A stretch of DNA of 64,000 bases from the NCBI RefSeq assembly GCF_026967935.1, contig NZ_JAPVBL010000004.1, forward strand, positions 522,660 to 586,659. Direction: 5' to 3'. Made by a program: the position numbers and the translations under genes. The notes beneath the pieces are model-generated. The model had not been told where the DNA came from. It searched no databases and was given only the letters and a program-made list of their open reading frames with translations. The stretch is from Modestobacter sp. VKM Ac-2982 (lineage in GTDB: Bacteria; Actinomycetota; Actinomycetes; Mycobacteriales; Geodermatophilaceae). Numbering within the stretch: position 1 is the stretch's first letter; every line of letters begins with the position of its first letter. Of the stretch, positions 56,869 through 64,000 are shown in pieces.

Positions 56869-57689
56869 CCGTCCGCCCGGCGCCAGCGGAACGTGCGCAC
56901 GCACACCATGACGCCGATGATCACCCATGCCACCAGCACCAGGGCCGTCCTCCCGTGCTCCCACCCGCCGGCGACCTCGAACCCGGCCGCCTGCTCGGGC
57001 AGGAACGCCGAGCGCATCCCCTGGGTCAGCCACTTCAGCGGGAACACCGCGGCGACCTGCTGCATCCAGCCCGGCAGCTCGGGGAAGGCGAAGAACACCC
57101 CGGAGAAGAACTGCAGCACGATCGCGAACGCCGAGACCGACGTGGTCACCGAACTGGCGCTGCCCGGCAGCGCCGAGACCGCGATGCCCAGCACCGTGCC
57201 GGACAGCGCCCCCAGCGCCGCCACCCAGCCGAACGTCAGCCAGTGCCCCAGGTCCACCGGCAACGGCACGTCGTAGCCGTAGCGGGCCACCGGGAGCAGC
57301 AACGCCAGCTGCGCCGCCGTCGTCACCAGCACCTGCCCGGCCTTGCCGGCGAAGTACGCCGCGGGCGGGGTGCCCAGCAGCTGCAGCCGCTCCAGCTGGC
57401 CGGCCTCACGTTCGGCGGCGATCGCCGTCCCGACGGCCTGGAAGCTGGTCAGCATGATGCCGGTGGCCGCGATCCCGGCCAGGAAGTACTGCGGGAACGG
57501 CACCCCACCGGGCAGCACGTCACCACCGAGCACCGAGCCGAAGACGACCATCATCACGACCGGGTAGGCGAAGGAGAACACCACCTGCTGGCGCTCCCGG
57601 GCGAACAGCCGCAGCTCCACGCCGACCCGGGCCAGCGCGATGCGGGCGGTCGAGGGCGGGGCCGGGCGGGTGGTGGTCAGGACGGTCAT
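56865..57689 (-). CDS. ABC-2 type exporter permease
   Basis: 274 residues with six membrane segments and the ABC-2 features VELRLFARERQQVVFSFAYP, SFQAVGTAIAAEREAGQLER and a PFPQYFLAGIA loop. It overlaps its ATPase upstream and the kinase gene downstream by four bases each, so ATPase, permease, kinase and regulator are one operon. Such systems often give resistance to antibiotics or peptides. Confidence 0.9.
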   Translation of the reverse strand: MTVLTTTRPAPPSTARIALARVGVELRLFARERQQVVFSFAYPVVMMVVFGSVLGGDVLPGGVPFPQYFLAGIAATGIMLTSFQAVGTAIAAEREAGQLERLQLLGTPPAAYFAGKAGQVLVTTAAQLALLLPVARYGYDVPLPVDLGHWLTFGWVAALGALSGTVLGIAVSALPGSASSVTTSVSAFAIVLQFFSGVFFAFPELPGWMQQVAAVFPLKWLTQGMRSAFLPEQAAGFEVAGGWEHGRTALVLVAWVIIGVMVCVRTFRWRRADG

Positions 57690-58588
57690 CGGGGGTCTCC
57701 TCCGGGGGCGCCGACGAGGGCGAGGTAGACGTCCTCCAGGTCGGGGCGGGTCACGGTCAGGCCGGGAACCTCGCCGTGCGGGGAGGCGGCGAGCAGGTCG
57801 CGCAGGACGGCGGCGGGGGTCTCGGTGGGCACCGCGCGCCAGCCGCCGTCCTCCCGCCAGCGCACCGTGGCCTGCCGGCGCAGCGGCGCACCGAGCTCGG
57901 CCGGCGGGGCGACCTCCACCAGCCGGCCGCCGGCGATGACGCCGACCCGGTCGGCCAACTCGGCGGCCTCGTCCAGGTAGTGGGTGGTCAGCAGCACCGT
58001 CGTCCCACCGGCCCGCAGGTCGCGGACGAGCTGCCAGAACTGCCGCCGGGCCACCGGGTCCATCCCGGTGGTCGGTTCGTCGAGGAAGACCAGCTCCGGC
58101 CGGCCCTGCACCCCGAGGGCGACGGCGAGCCGGCGTCGCTGGCCGCCGGAGAGGCGAGCCACCCGGGTCTCGGCCTTCTCCTCCAGGCCGACCGCCGCGA
58201 GCAGCTCGTCGGTGGGCCGCGGCGTGGACGTGTAGTGCGCGAAGTGGTCGAGGGTCTCCCGCACGCTGAGCGCCTGGCCGGCGCCCTCGCCCTGGCTCAC
58301 CACCCCGATCCGGGCCCGCCAGGCACGACCCGCGGTGGCCGGGTCCTCCCCCAGCACCGCGACCTCGCCGGCGTCGCGCCGCCGGACGCCCTCGAGCACC
58401 TCGATCGTCGTGGTCTTGCCCGCGCCGTTGGGCCCGAGCAGCGCGAAGCACTCCCCGCGCCGCACCTCGAGGTCCAGTCCGTCGAGGACGGCCTTCCCTC
58501 CGTAGCTCTTCCGCAGCCCGCGGACCAGGACGGCGGCGGTGTCCCCGCCGGTCGTGGTCGGCAGGGGTGCTGCCTCCGTCGTCGTCAT
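57686..58588 (-). CDS. ABC-2 type exporter ATP-binding protein
   Basis: 300 residues. Walker A LLGPNGAGKTTTIEVLEG, signature SGGQRRRLAVALGV, Walker B LVFLDEPTTGMDP and the switch His in LLTTHYLDEAAEL. The C-terminal quarter is the DrrA/CcmA-type extension. It energises the ABC-2 permease next to it. ATG 58588 is the first gene of the four-gene operon. Confidence 0.93.
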   Translation of the reverse strand: MTTTEAAPLPTTTGGDTAAVLVRGLRKSYGGKAVLDGLDLEVRRGECFALLGPNGAGKTTTIEVLEGVRRRDAGEVAVLGEDPATAGRAWRARIGVVSQGEGAGQALSVRETLDHFAHYTSTPRPTDELLAAVGLEEKAETRVARLSGGQRRRLAVALGVQGRPELVFLDEPTTGMDPVARRQFWQLVRDLRAGGTTVLLTTHYLDEAAELADRVGVIAGGRLVEVAPPAELGAPLRRQATVRWREDGGWRAVPTETPAAVLRDLLAASPHGEVPGLTVTRPDLEDVYLALVGAPGGDPR

Positions 58589-58729
58589 GACCTGAGCCTG
58601 TCGCCGCGCCCGGCCCGCCGGGACCACCGGAGCGTGGGTCCGCCGTCCACCGATCGGTGGACCGTAGTGCCTCACCGCCGTGTCCGAAAGTCGCCAGTCG
58701 ACCCCGCCGGACGGTGCCATGCTCGTGAC

Positions 58730-60232
58730 ATGACCGAGGTGCTGGAACGCGGACGGCTCGACGTGGAGCACTGCTACCGCGCCGTCACCAGCCGCGACCC
58801 GCGCTTCGACGGGTGGTTCGTCACCGCCGTCCACACCACCGGCATCTACTGCCGCCCGTCCTGCCCGGCGCGCACGCCGCTGGAGCGCAATGTCTCGTTC
58901 CACACCACTGCGGCCTCGGCCCAGGCGGCCGGCTTCCGAGCCTGCCGCCGCTGCCGCCCGGACGCCGTCCCCGGGTCGCCGGAGTGGGACGTGCGCGCCG
59001 ACGTCGTCGCCCGGGCGATGCGGCTGATCGCCGACGGGGAGGTCGAGCGCGGCGGCGTCGGCGGGCTGGCCGCGCGCCTGGGCTACTCCGAGCGCCAGCT
59101 GCACCGGCTGCTCACCACCGAGCTCGGCGTCGGCCCGCTGGCACTGGCCCGCGCGCAGCGCGCACAGACCGCGCGGCTGCTGATCGAGACCACGCTGCTG
59201 CCGATGGCCGACGTCGCGTTCGCGGCCGGGTTCGCCAGCATCCGGCAGTTCAACGACACGGTGCGGTCGGTGTTCGGGACGACGCCCTCCGCCCTCCGCC
59301 CGGCCACCCCGCGCAGCGACGGCGGCGCCCCCGGCTGGCTGACCCTGCGGCTGGCCGCCCGCGCGCCGTTCGCCGCCGACGAGGTGCTGCTCTTCCTCGG
59401 CGCGCACGCCACCCCGGGGCTGGAGGAGTGGGACGGGACGACGTTCTCCCGGGTCCTCGACCTGCCGCACGGCCCCGCCGTCGTCCGGCTCTTCCCCGCC
59501 CCCGACGGCGGCCCCGCGGTGCTCGCCCGGCTGCGGCTGACCGAGCTGCGGGACCTCGGCGTCGCCGTCTCCCGGTGCCGGCGGCTGCTGGACCTGGACG
59601 CCGACCCGGCCGCCGTGGACGCGCTGCTCGGCGCCGACCCGGCGCTCGCCCCGCTGGTGACCGGCGCCCCCGGACGGCGGGTGCCGGCCGCCCCCGACGC
59701 GGAGGAGCTGGCGGTGCGCGCGGTGCTGGGGCAGCAGGTGTCGGTGGCCGGCGCCCGGACGCTCACCGCCCGGGTGGTCACCGCGGCGGGCCGGCCGCTC
59801 GCCGAACCGGTCGGCACCCTCACCCACGCCTTCCCGCGCGCCGACGCCCTCGTCGACGTCGACCTCTCCGCGGTCGGGCTGACCGGCGCCCGCCGGCGCA
59901 CCGTGCACACCCTGGCCGCGGCGCTGGCCGAGGGCAGCGTCGCCCTCGATCCCGGCGCCGACCGCGACGAGGCCCGCCGCCGGCTGCTGGCACTGCCCGG
60001 CATCGGCCCGTGGACCGCGGCGCTCGTCGGGCTGCGCGGGCTGGCCGACCCCGACGTCTGGCTGCCCGGCGACCTGGCGCTGCGGCGCAGCCTGACCGCC
60101 CTGGGCAGCTCCGACGCCGACGCCGCGGCCCGCTGGCGGCCGTGGCGCTCCTACGCCGTCATGCACCTGTGGGCGCTGGCCGTCCCCTCCCTGTTCACCC
60201 GCGGCACCACTCCCGATCGGAGCCCGTCATGA
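58730..60232 (+). CDS. Ada/AlkA bifunctional DNA repair protein: methyl-phosphotriester sensor, AraC HTH and 3-methyladenine glycosylase
   Basis: 500 residues in order: the Ada zinc domain with methyl-acceptor Cys in GIYCRPSCPART and ACRRCRPD (residues 35-80), an AraC-type HTH (about 85-185, SERQLHRLLTTELG and FASIRQFNDTVR), an AlkA N-terminal domain, and an HhH-GPD glycosylase (LPGIGPWTAALVGLRGLADP, catalytic Asp in the PDVWLPGDL region). It senses methylated DNA, activates transcription and excises damaged bases. It overlaps the ogt gene by four bases, as in many actinobacteria. Confidence 0.93.
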   Translation: MTEVLERGRLDVEHCYRAVTSRDPRFDGWFVTAVHTTGIYCRPSCPARTPLERNVSFHTTAASAQAAGFRACRRCRPDAVPGSPEWDVRADVVARAMRLIADGEVERGGVGGLAARLGYSERQLHRLLTTELGVGPLALARAQRAQTARLLIETTLLPMADVAFAAGFASIRQFNDTVRSVFGTTPSALRPATPRSDGGAPGWLTLRLAARAPFAADEVLLFLGAHATPGLEEWDGTTFSRVLDLPHGPAVVRLFPAPDGGPAVLARLRLTELRDLGVAVSRCRRLLDLDADPAAVDALLGADPALAPLVTGAPGRRVPAAPDAEELAVRAVLGQQVSVAGARTLTARVVTAAGRPLAEPVGTLTHAFPRADALVDVDLSAVGLTGARRRTVHTLAAALAEGSVALDPGADRDEARRRLLALPGIGPWTAALVGLRGLADPDVWLPGDLALRRSLTALGSSDADAAARWRPWRSYAVMHLWALAVPSLFTRGTTPDRSPS

Positions 60233-60768
60233 CCACCGCAGCTGCCCGCTACGCGACCACGGCCACCCCACCCGGCCCGTTCACCGTGCTGGTCACCACG
60301 GGCCAGGACGGCACGGACGTCGTGCTCGCCAGCGGCTGGACCGACGACGTCGGCGAGCTGCTGCCGGTCGTGCACCGCGCGCTGCGGCCGACCTGGGTGG
60401 AGCGGGCCGACGCACTGCCGGTGCTCGACGTCGTGGCCGCGTTCACCGCCGGGGACGTGACCGCGATCGACCCGGTGCCGGTGCGCCAGCGCTCCGGACC
60501 GTTCCTCACCGACGCCTGGGAGGTGCTGCGCACCGTGCCCGCCGGGCAGCCGGACACCTACGCCTCCTTCGCCGAGCGCTGCGGCCGCCCGTCGGCCGTC
60601 CGGGCCGCGGCAGGGGCGTGCGCGCGGAACGCCGCCGCGCTGTTCGTCCCCTGTCACCGGGTGCTGTCCACGGGCGGCGGCCTGGGCGGCTTCCGCTGGG
60701 GCACGCCGGTGAAGCGCTGGCTGCTGGACCACGAGGCGGCCCACGCCCCCGTCCCCACCCGGGCATAG
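60229..60768 (+). CDS. ogt: O6-methylguanine-DNA methyltransferase
   Basis: 179 residues with the active-site AALFVPCHRVLSTGG, the PCHRV motif carrying the acceptor Cys, and the Asn/Arg DNA-binding helix before it (GRPSAVRAAAGACARN). The N-terminal 90 residues are divergent but the length is normal. It is coupled to the ada-alkA gene and ends in a strong hairpin. Confidence 0.92.
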   Translation: MTTAAARYATTATPPGPFTVLVTTGQDGTDVVLASGWTDDVGELLPVVHRALRPTWVERADALPVLDVVAAFTAGDVTAIDPVPVRQRSGPFLTDAWEVLRTVPAGQPDTYASFAERCGRPSAVRAAAGACARNAAALFVPCHRVLSTGGGLGGFRWGTPVKRWLLDHEAAHAPVPTRA

Positions 60769-60816
60769 GAGGCTCTTCACCCGGTTCCGAGCCGCAGACC
60801 GGGTGAAGAGCCTCCT
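60767..60816 (+). terminator. Terminator of the ada-alkA/ogt operon
   Basis: AGGAGGCTCTTCACCCGGT (60767-60785) pairs exactly with 60798-60816 over a 12-base loop. It overlaps the last bases of ogt. Confidence 0.8.
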
Positions 60817-60876
60817 GTGCCTGACACCTGGGGCGCCTCACCGGAACTGTCGGACCGGTCCGGCAACCTGGACGGC

Positions 60877-61947
60877 ATGGACGCCGCCTCCCTGCTCGTC
60901 GGGCTCCTCATCGGTGCGCTCCTGGCCGCCGCCGTCACCCTCGGGCTGGTGGCCGTCCGCGGGCGGGCCGGTGCCGCGCCGGAGGCCCTCGAGCCGGTGC
61001 ACGAGTCGCTGGACCACCTGCACCGGCTGCTGGCCGGCATCGAGCGCGACCGGGCCACCGCCCACGGTGAGCTGCGGGAACAGGTGGGCACCATCGGCCA
61101 GACCTCGGCCCTGCTCCGCCAGGAGACCGCCGCCCTGGTCACCGCGCTGCGCACCCCGCACGTGCGCGGCCGGTGGGGCGAACTGCAGCTGCGCCGGGTC
61201 GTGGAGGTGGCCGGGCTGCTGGAGCACTGCGACTTCGTCGAGCAGCCCTCCGGCACCACCGACCAGGGCTCGGGCGTGCGCCCCGACCTGGTCGTCACCC
61301 TGGCCGACGGACGGCAGGTGGTCGTCGACGCGAAGGTGCCGTTCACCGGGTACATCGAGGCGGTCCAGGCCACCGACCCGGCGGTGCGCGCCCAGCGGGT
61401 CGCCGACCACGCCCGGCAGCTCCGGGCCCACGTCGACGTCCTCGCCGCGCGCCGTTACCCGAGTGCGTTCGGCACCGCGGCGCCCTTCACCGTGCTCTTC
61501 GTCCCCGCCGACGGCTTCCTCACCACGGCCCTGGAGGCGGAGCCGGCACTGCTGGAGCACGGCTTCGGCCGCGACGTCATCATCGCGACCCCGAGCACGC
61601 TGCTGGCCCTGCTCCGCACGGTCGCCTACTCCTGGCGGCAGGAGCGGTTGGCGCACGACGCCGCCGCCGTGCTCGAGGCCGGGCGCACGGTGCACGCCCG
61701 GTTGAGCACCCTGTCCGGTCACCTGACCCGCCTCGGCTCGGCCCTGGGCTCGGCGCTGACCCGGTACAACGAGACGGTCGGGTCCTACGAGCGCTCGGTG
61801 CTGGTGGCCACCCGCCGGTTCGACGACCTCGGCGTCGCCGCGGCGCCGGTACCGACCCCGGCGCCGGTCGAGGGCACGGTGCGCGCCCTGCGGCCGCCGA
61901 CGCAGGAGCTGCCCGAGATCGGCGAACGCGACGGCACCACGGGCTGA
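60877..61947 (+). CDS. DNA recombination protein RmuC family
   Basis: 356 residues: an N-terminal membrane segment (ASLLVGLLIGALLAAAVTLG), a helical region, and the RmuC nuclease-like core with VRGRWGELQLRRVVEVAGL, VRPDLVVTLADGRQVVVDAK (D-x-K) and IIATPSTLLALLRTVAYSW. In E. coli RmuC limits inversions between short repeats; its nuclease activity has been debated. ATG 60877 is chosen so the membrane segment starts at once. Confidence 0.9.
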   Translation: MDAASLLVGLLIGALLAAAVTLGLVAVRGRAGAAPEALEPVHESLDHLHRLLAGIERDRATAHGELREQVGTIGQTSALLRQETAALVTALRTPHVRGRWGELQLRRVVEVAGLLEHCDFVEQPSGTTDQGSGVRPDLVVTLADGRQVVVDAKVPFTGYIEAVQATDPAVRAQRVADHARQLRAHVDVLAARRYPSAFGTAAPFTVLFVPADGFLTTALEAEPALLEHGFGRDVIIATPSTLLALLRTVAYSWRQERLAHDAAAVLEAGRTVHARLSTLSGHLTRLGSALGSALTRYNETVGSYERSVLVATRRFDDLGVAAAPVPTPAPVEGTVRALRPPTQELPEIGERDGTTG

Positions 61948-61977
61948 TCCGACCGCTCCCCGCCGGACCGCGGTCGG

Positions 61978-62970
61978 TCAGGTGGTCGCGCCCGCAGTGG
62001 TCGATCCACTCGAACGGGAGTCCGCTGCGGGCGCACCGGTCCGGGCCGGCCGCCCCTCGGCCGTCCGGATGGCGGCCAGCTCGAGTTCGGCGGAGACGGC
62101 GAAGGCCAGGAAGATCGCCGCGGAGGTCAGCTGCGCCCAGAAGAGCAGGGCGATGACACCGGTCAGTGGCCCGTAGGCCGAGCCCAGCTCGCCGATCAGG
62201 TCCAGCGCACCCGCCAGCAGCAGGGTGAGCCCGGTCCAGAGCACCAGGGCGAGGACGCTGCCCAGCACCAGCATCGACCAGCCGGGCTGCCGGCGATGCG
62301 GGGCCCGGCGCAGCATCAGGGTGATCGCGGCGAGCAGGAGCCCGACGGCGATCGGGCCGACCACCAGCACGACGCCCTCCTCCTCGACGCCGTACACGTC
62401 GTCCATCGCCTCGGCCGCGGCGACGAGCGTGGTCACCAACAACGAACCCACCAGCAGGGGCACCCCGGCCAGGCCGGCCAGCAACAGCGCTCGGCGGTAC
62501 TTCGCGACGGTGGGCCGGTCCCGCTGGATGCCGTAGATCCGGTTGGCCCCGCGCTCCAGCTGGCCCATCGCGGTGGCCATCGCGAGCGTCGCGGCGGCCA
62601 GCCCCAGCACCGTGGCGAGCACGATCCCGTCCGGCTCGCCGCTCCACGGCGACAGCACCCGCCGGACCATCGCGTCGGAGGCGCTGGGCGAGAGCTGCAG
62701 GACCGTCCGGTCGACCAGCAACCGCACGGACGGCGTCTCGAGCAGGTTGCTCAACCCGATCGCGGCGATCAACAGCGGCACCGCGGCCAGCGACAACTGC
62801 AGCCCGAGCGCCCGGGCGTGGGAGAAGCCGTCGCCGTAGCGGAAGCGGGACCACGAGGCGCGCCACAGCTCGGTCACCCGGCAGCTGCGCAGGACCGCCC
62901 ACGCGTCGCGGGCGGTCAGCCGCTCGTCGTCCCGCGCGGCGACCTCGGGGACCAAGCTGACCGAGCTCAT
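61978..62970 (-). CDS. YihY/BrkB-type inner membrane protein
   Basis: 330 residues with six membrane segments and the family features RFRYGDGFSHARALGLQLSL, AAMAMGQLERGANRIYGIQ and LLFWAQLTSAAIFLA. Members were once called ribonuclease BN in error; function is unknown. ATG 62970 follows AGGAGG. Convergent with the RmuC gene. Confidence 0.87.
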   Translation of the reverse strand: MSSVSLVPEVAARDDERLTARDAWAVLRSCRVTELWRASWSRFRYGDGFSHARALGLQLSLAAVPLLIAAIGLSNLLETPSVRLLVDRTVLQLSPSASDAMVRRVLSPWSGEPDGIVLATVLGLAAATLAMATAMGQLERGANRIYGIQRDRPTVAKYRRALLLAGLAGVPLLVGSLLVTTLVAAAEAMDDVYGVEEEGVVLVVGPIAVGLLLAAITLMLRRAPHRRQPGWSMLVLGSVLALVLWTGLTLLLAGALDLIGELGSAYGPLTGVIALLFWAQLTSAAIFLAFAVSAELELAAIRTAEGRPARTGAPAADSRSSGSTTAGATT

Positions 62971-63379
62971 GCAGGCAAGTCCTCCTGGACTGTGTTCATC
63001 GACGGACACGGTGCCCGCACAGCCGGCGACGCCACACCGGCAGGCCAGCCTGACGTCCTTCCCCCGGCCGGCGCGCGCCCATGCCGGCGCGTCGGGATCG
63101 TCACCGAACCGCGATCTCCCGCTCCGGACCGGCCGGCCAGGTGGCCTGGGGGCACCCGTGGGACGGCTGGGGCTCCCGTGCCCAGAATGCGCCACCTCGG
63201 CGGTGCGACACCGGCGAGTTCTGGTCCGCCACTCCCGGCCGGGTCCGGCGTTCACTCAGGTCGGGCCGATACCGTGGCCCGACCGGTGGGGTGGCCTGGG
63301 CCCTCCATCGCCGACGAGGAGGTGCACCATCGCTCCGGTCACTGTCGATGCCCGAGTTCGAGACAGGCGGGAGGACGCC
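62971..63379. other. 409-base divergent gap
   Basis: It lies between the YihY-like gene and the DUF6542 gene. I see no convincing coding region, RNA or repeat; open frames through it are GC-bias artefacts. Confidence 0.45.
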
Positions 63380-63949
63380 GTGCGTGCAGAACGCAGCGAC
63401 GCCGGCCGGGCCGCAGAACGCGGCTACCCGTCGCCACGGGCCGCCGGGGGGGCCGTCTCCGGCCGTCCCGCCGAGCGTGCCCCGCGCCCGCCCGAGCGTC
63501 GAGCGCCCGACCCCCGTGGCGCCGGCCGCCCGCCGGTCGACGCTCCCGGCGACGGGCGTCGGCGCGGGTCCTCGGCCAGCAGCGCGCGTGCCGCGAGCAC
63601 CGGGATCCGGGGAGCTCTGGCGATCGCCGGCGTCTTCCTGGTCACCCTGGTCGCCGCGGCGGCGGACTCCTACATCGGTCTCGGCCTCGGCACGATCACC
63701 CTGGTGGCGCTCACCGTCGGGACCATCGGCGCCGCCCTGGTCACCCGGCGAGGTGACCTGCTGAGCGTCCTGGTCGCCCCGCCCCTGGTCTTCGTCGCGG
63801 TGGCCCTGCTGAACATCGGTCTGGCGCCGTCGGCCAGCCTGAACCTCCCCACGCTGGCGACGCTGCTCGTGCGCGGCTTCCCGGCGATGGGCCTGGCCAC
63901 CGGCGCCGCGCTGGTGATCACGCTGGGCCGGCTGGCCGCCCGCCGCTGA
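63380..63949 (+). CDS. DUF6542 membrane protein
   Basis: 189 residues: a long Arg/Ala/Pro-rich disordered N-terminus (about 1-75), then four membrane segments with GIRGALAIAGVFLVTLVAAA, LGLGTITLVALTVGT and LLSVLVAPPLVFVAVALLN, matching DUF6542 from memory. Actinobacterial members are uncharacterised. GTG 63380 follows GGGAGG. Confidence 0.75.
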   Translation: MRAERSDAGRAAERGYPSPRAAGGAVSGRPAERAPRPPERRAPDPRGAGRPPVDAPGDGRRRGSSASSARAASTGIRGALAIAGVFLVTLVAAAADSYIGLGLGTITLVALTVGTIGAALVTRRGDLLSVLVAPPLVFVAVALLNIGLAPSASLNLPTLATLLVRGFPAMGLATGAALVITLGRLAARR

Positions 63950-63966
63950 CCGACCTCGGACGCAGG

Positions 63967-64000
63967 ACGGGCCGGCACCCCCGCGGGGGTGCCGGCCCGT
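63967..64000. terminator. Perfect palindrome at the window end
   Basis: The last 34 bases are a perfect palindrome (ACGGGCCGGCACCCCC on the left, GGGGGTGCCGGCCCGT on the right), a likely terminator for the DUF6542 gene. It may continue beyond the window. Confidence 0.65.

Overview
The window is very GC-rich DNA (strong G/C bias at third codon positions, many GTG starts, ATGA/GTGA gene overlaps) from an actinobacterium. Mycothiol synthesis (mshB), an assimilatory sulfite reductase / APS reductase operon with a cysteine-type leader peptide, a CDP-3,6-dideoxyhexose cluster, DUF222/HNH genes and Tat-exported PhoX all fit Actinomycetota. The overall style suggests a Geodermatophilaceae-like organism (Blastococcus / Modestobacter / Geodermatophilus), but that is inferred from gene content, not from a phylogeny.

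Layout. 1-1.6 kb: end of a GNAT gene, a membrane protein and mshB. 1.6-7.9 kb: a leftward dipeptide/oligopeptide ABC importer (dppA-B-C-D-F) in which dppB is broken by one extra base in a C8 run. 8.3-12.7 kb: a cyclase-like/NUDIX fusion, an Rrf2 regulator, a 28-residue leader peptide, ferredoxin-sulfite reductase, a 56-residue zinc-ribbon protein, APS reductase and a pterin dehydratase. 12.7-17.5 kb: two near-identical tandem phoX alkaline phosphatases with candidate PHO-box and CRP/GlxR-type sites. 17.7-22 kb: a HipA-like kinase with a DUF3037 partner, DUF1990, an FNT-family channel, and a molybdopterin oxidoreductase with a flavin reductase. 22.2-25.6 kb: the sdhCAB operon. 25.7-32.5 kb: mixed housekeeping genes (nucleotidyltransferase, EEP hydrolase, DCC thioredoxin-like protein, SGNH hydrolase, NlpC/P60 endopeptidase, luciferase-like oxidoreductase, LURP-one-like protein).

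32.57-34.10 kb: the most interesting locus, an apparently complete retron. A candidate msr-msd RNA is bounded by perfect 20-base inverted repeats (a1 32574-32593, a2 32723-32742), holds two short msr-type hairpins and a longer msd-type stem, and lies 9 bases upstream of a 449-residue reverse transcriptase with a YVDD active site. The RT resembles the myxobacterial retron RT group and departs from the usual NAxxH and VTG retron motifs. No known retron effector is fused or adjacent. A spermidine synthase-like gene starts 26 bases downstream and a LURP-one-like gene diverges upstream.

34.9-42.9 kb: a surface-polysaccharide region with a glycosyltransferase, two tandem DUF4422-like proteins and the CDP-sugar genes rfbF, rfbG, rfbH, a 3,5-epimerase and a 4-ketoreductase. 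The epimerase points to an L-configured product such as CDP-ascarylose. 43-49.2 kb: small proteins, an MMPL transporter, a DUF2993 protein, an MscS channel and a lipoprotein under a perfect CRP-type palindrome. 49.3-52.15 kb: a small integrated element at the 3' end of ychF, with a NERD-domain nuclease-like gene and a frameshifted tyrosine integrase, bounded by imperfect 19-base copies of the ychF end. 52.1-64 kb: ychF, a cupin, a DUF222/HNH gene with an SOS box, a two-component system plus ABC-2 exporter operon, the ada-alkA fusion with ogt, an RmuC-family gene, a YihY-like membrane protein and a DUF6542 protein.
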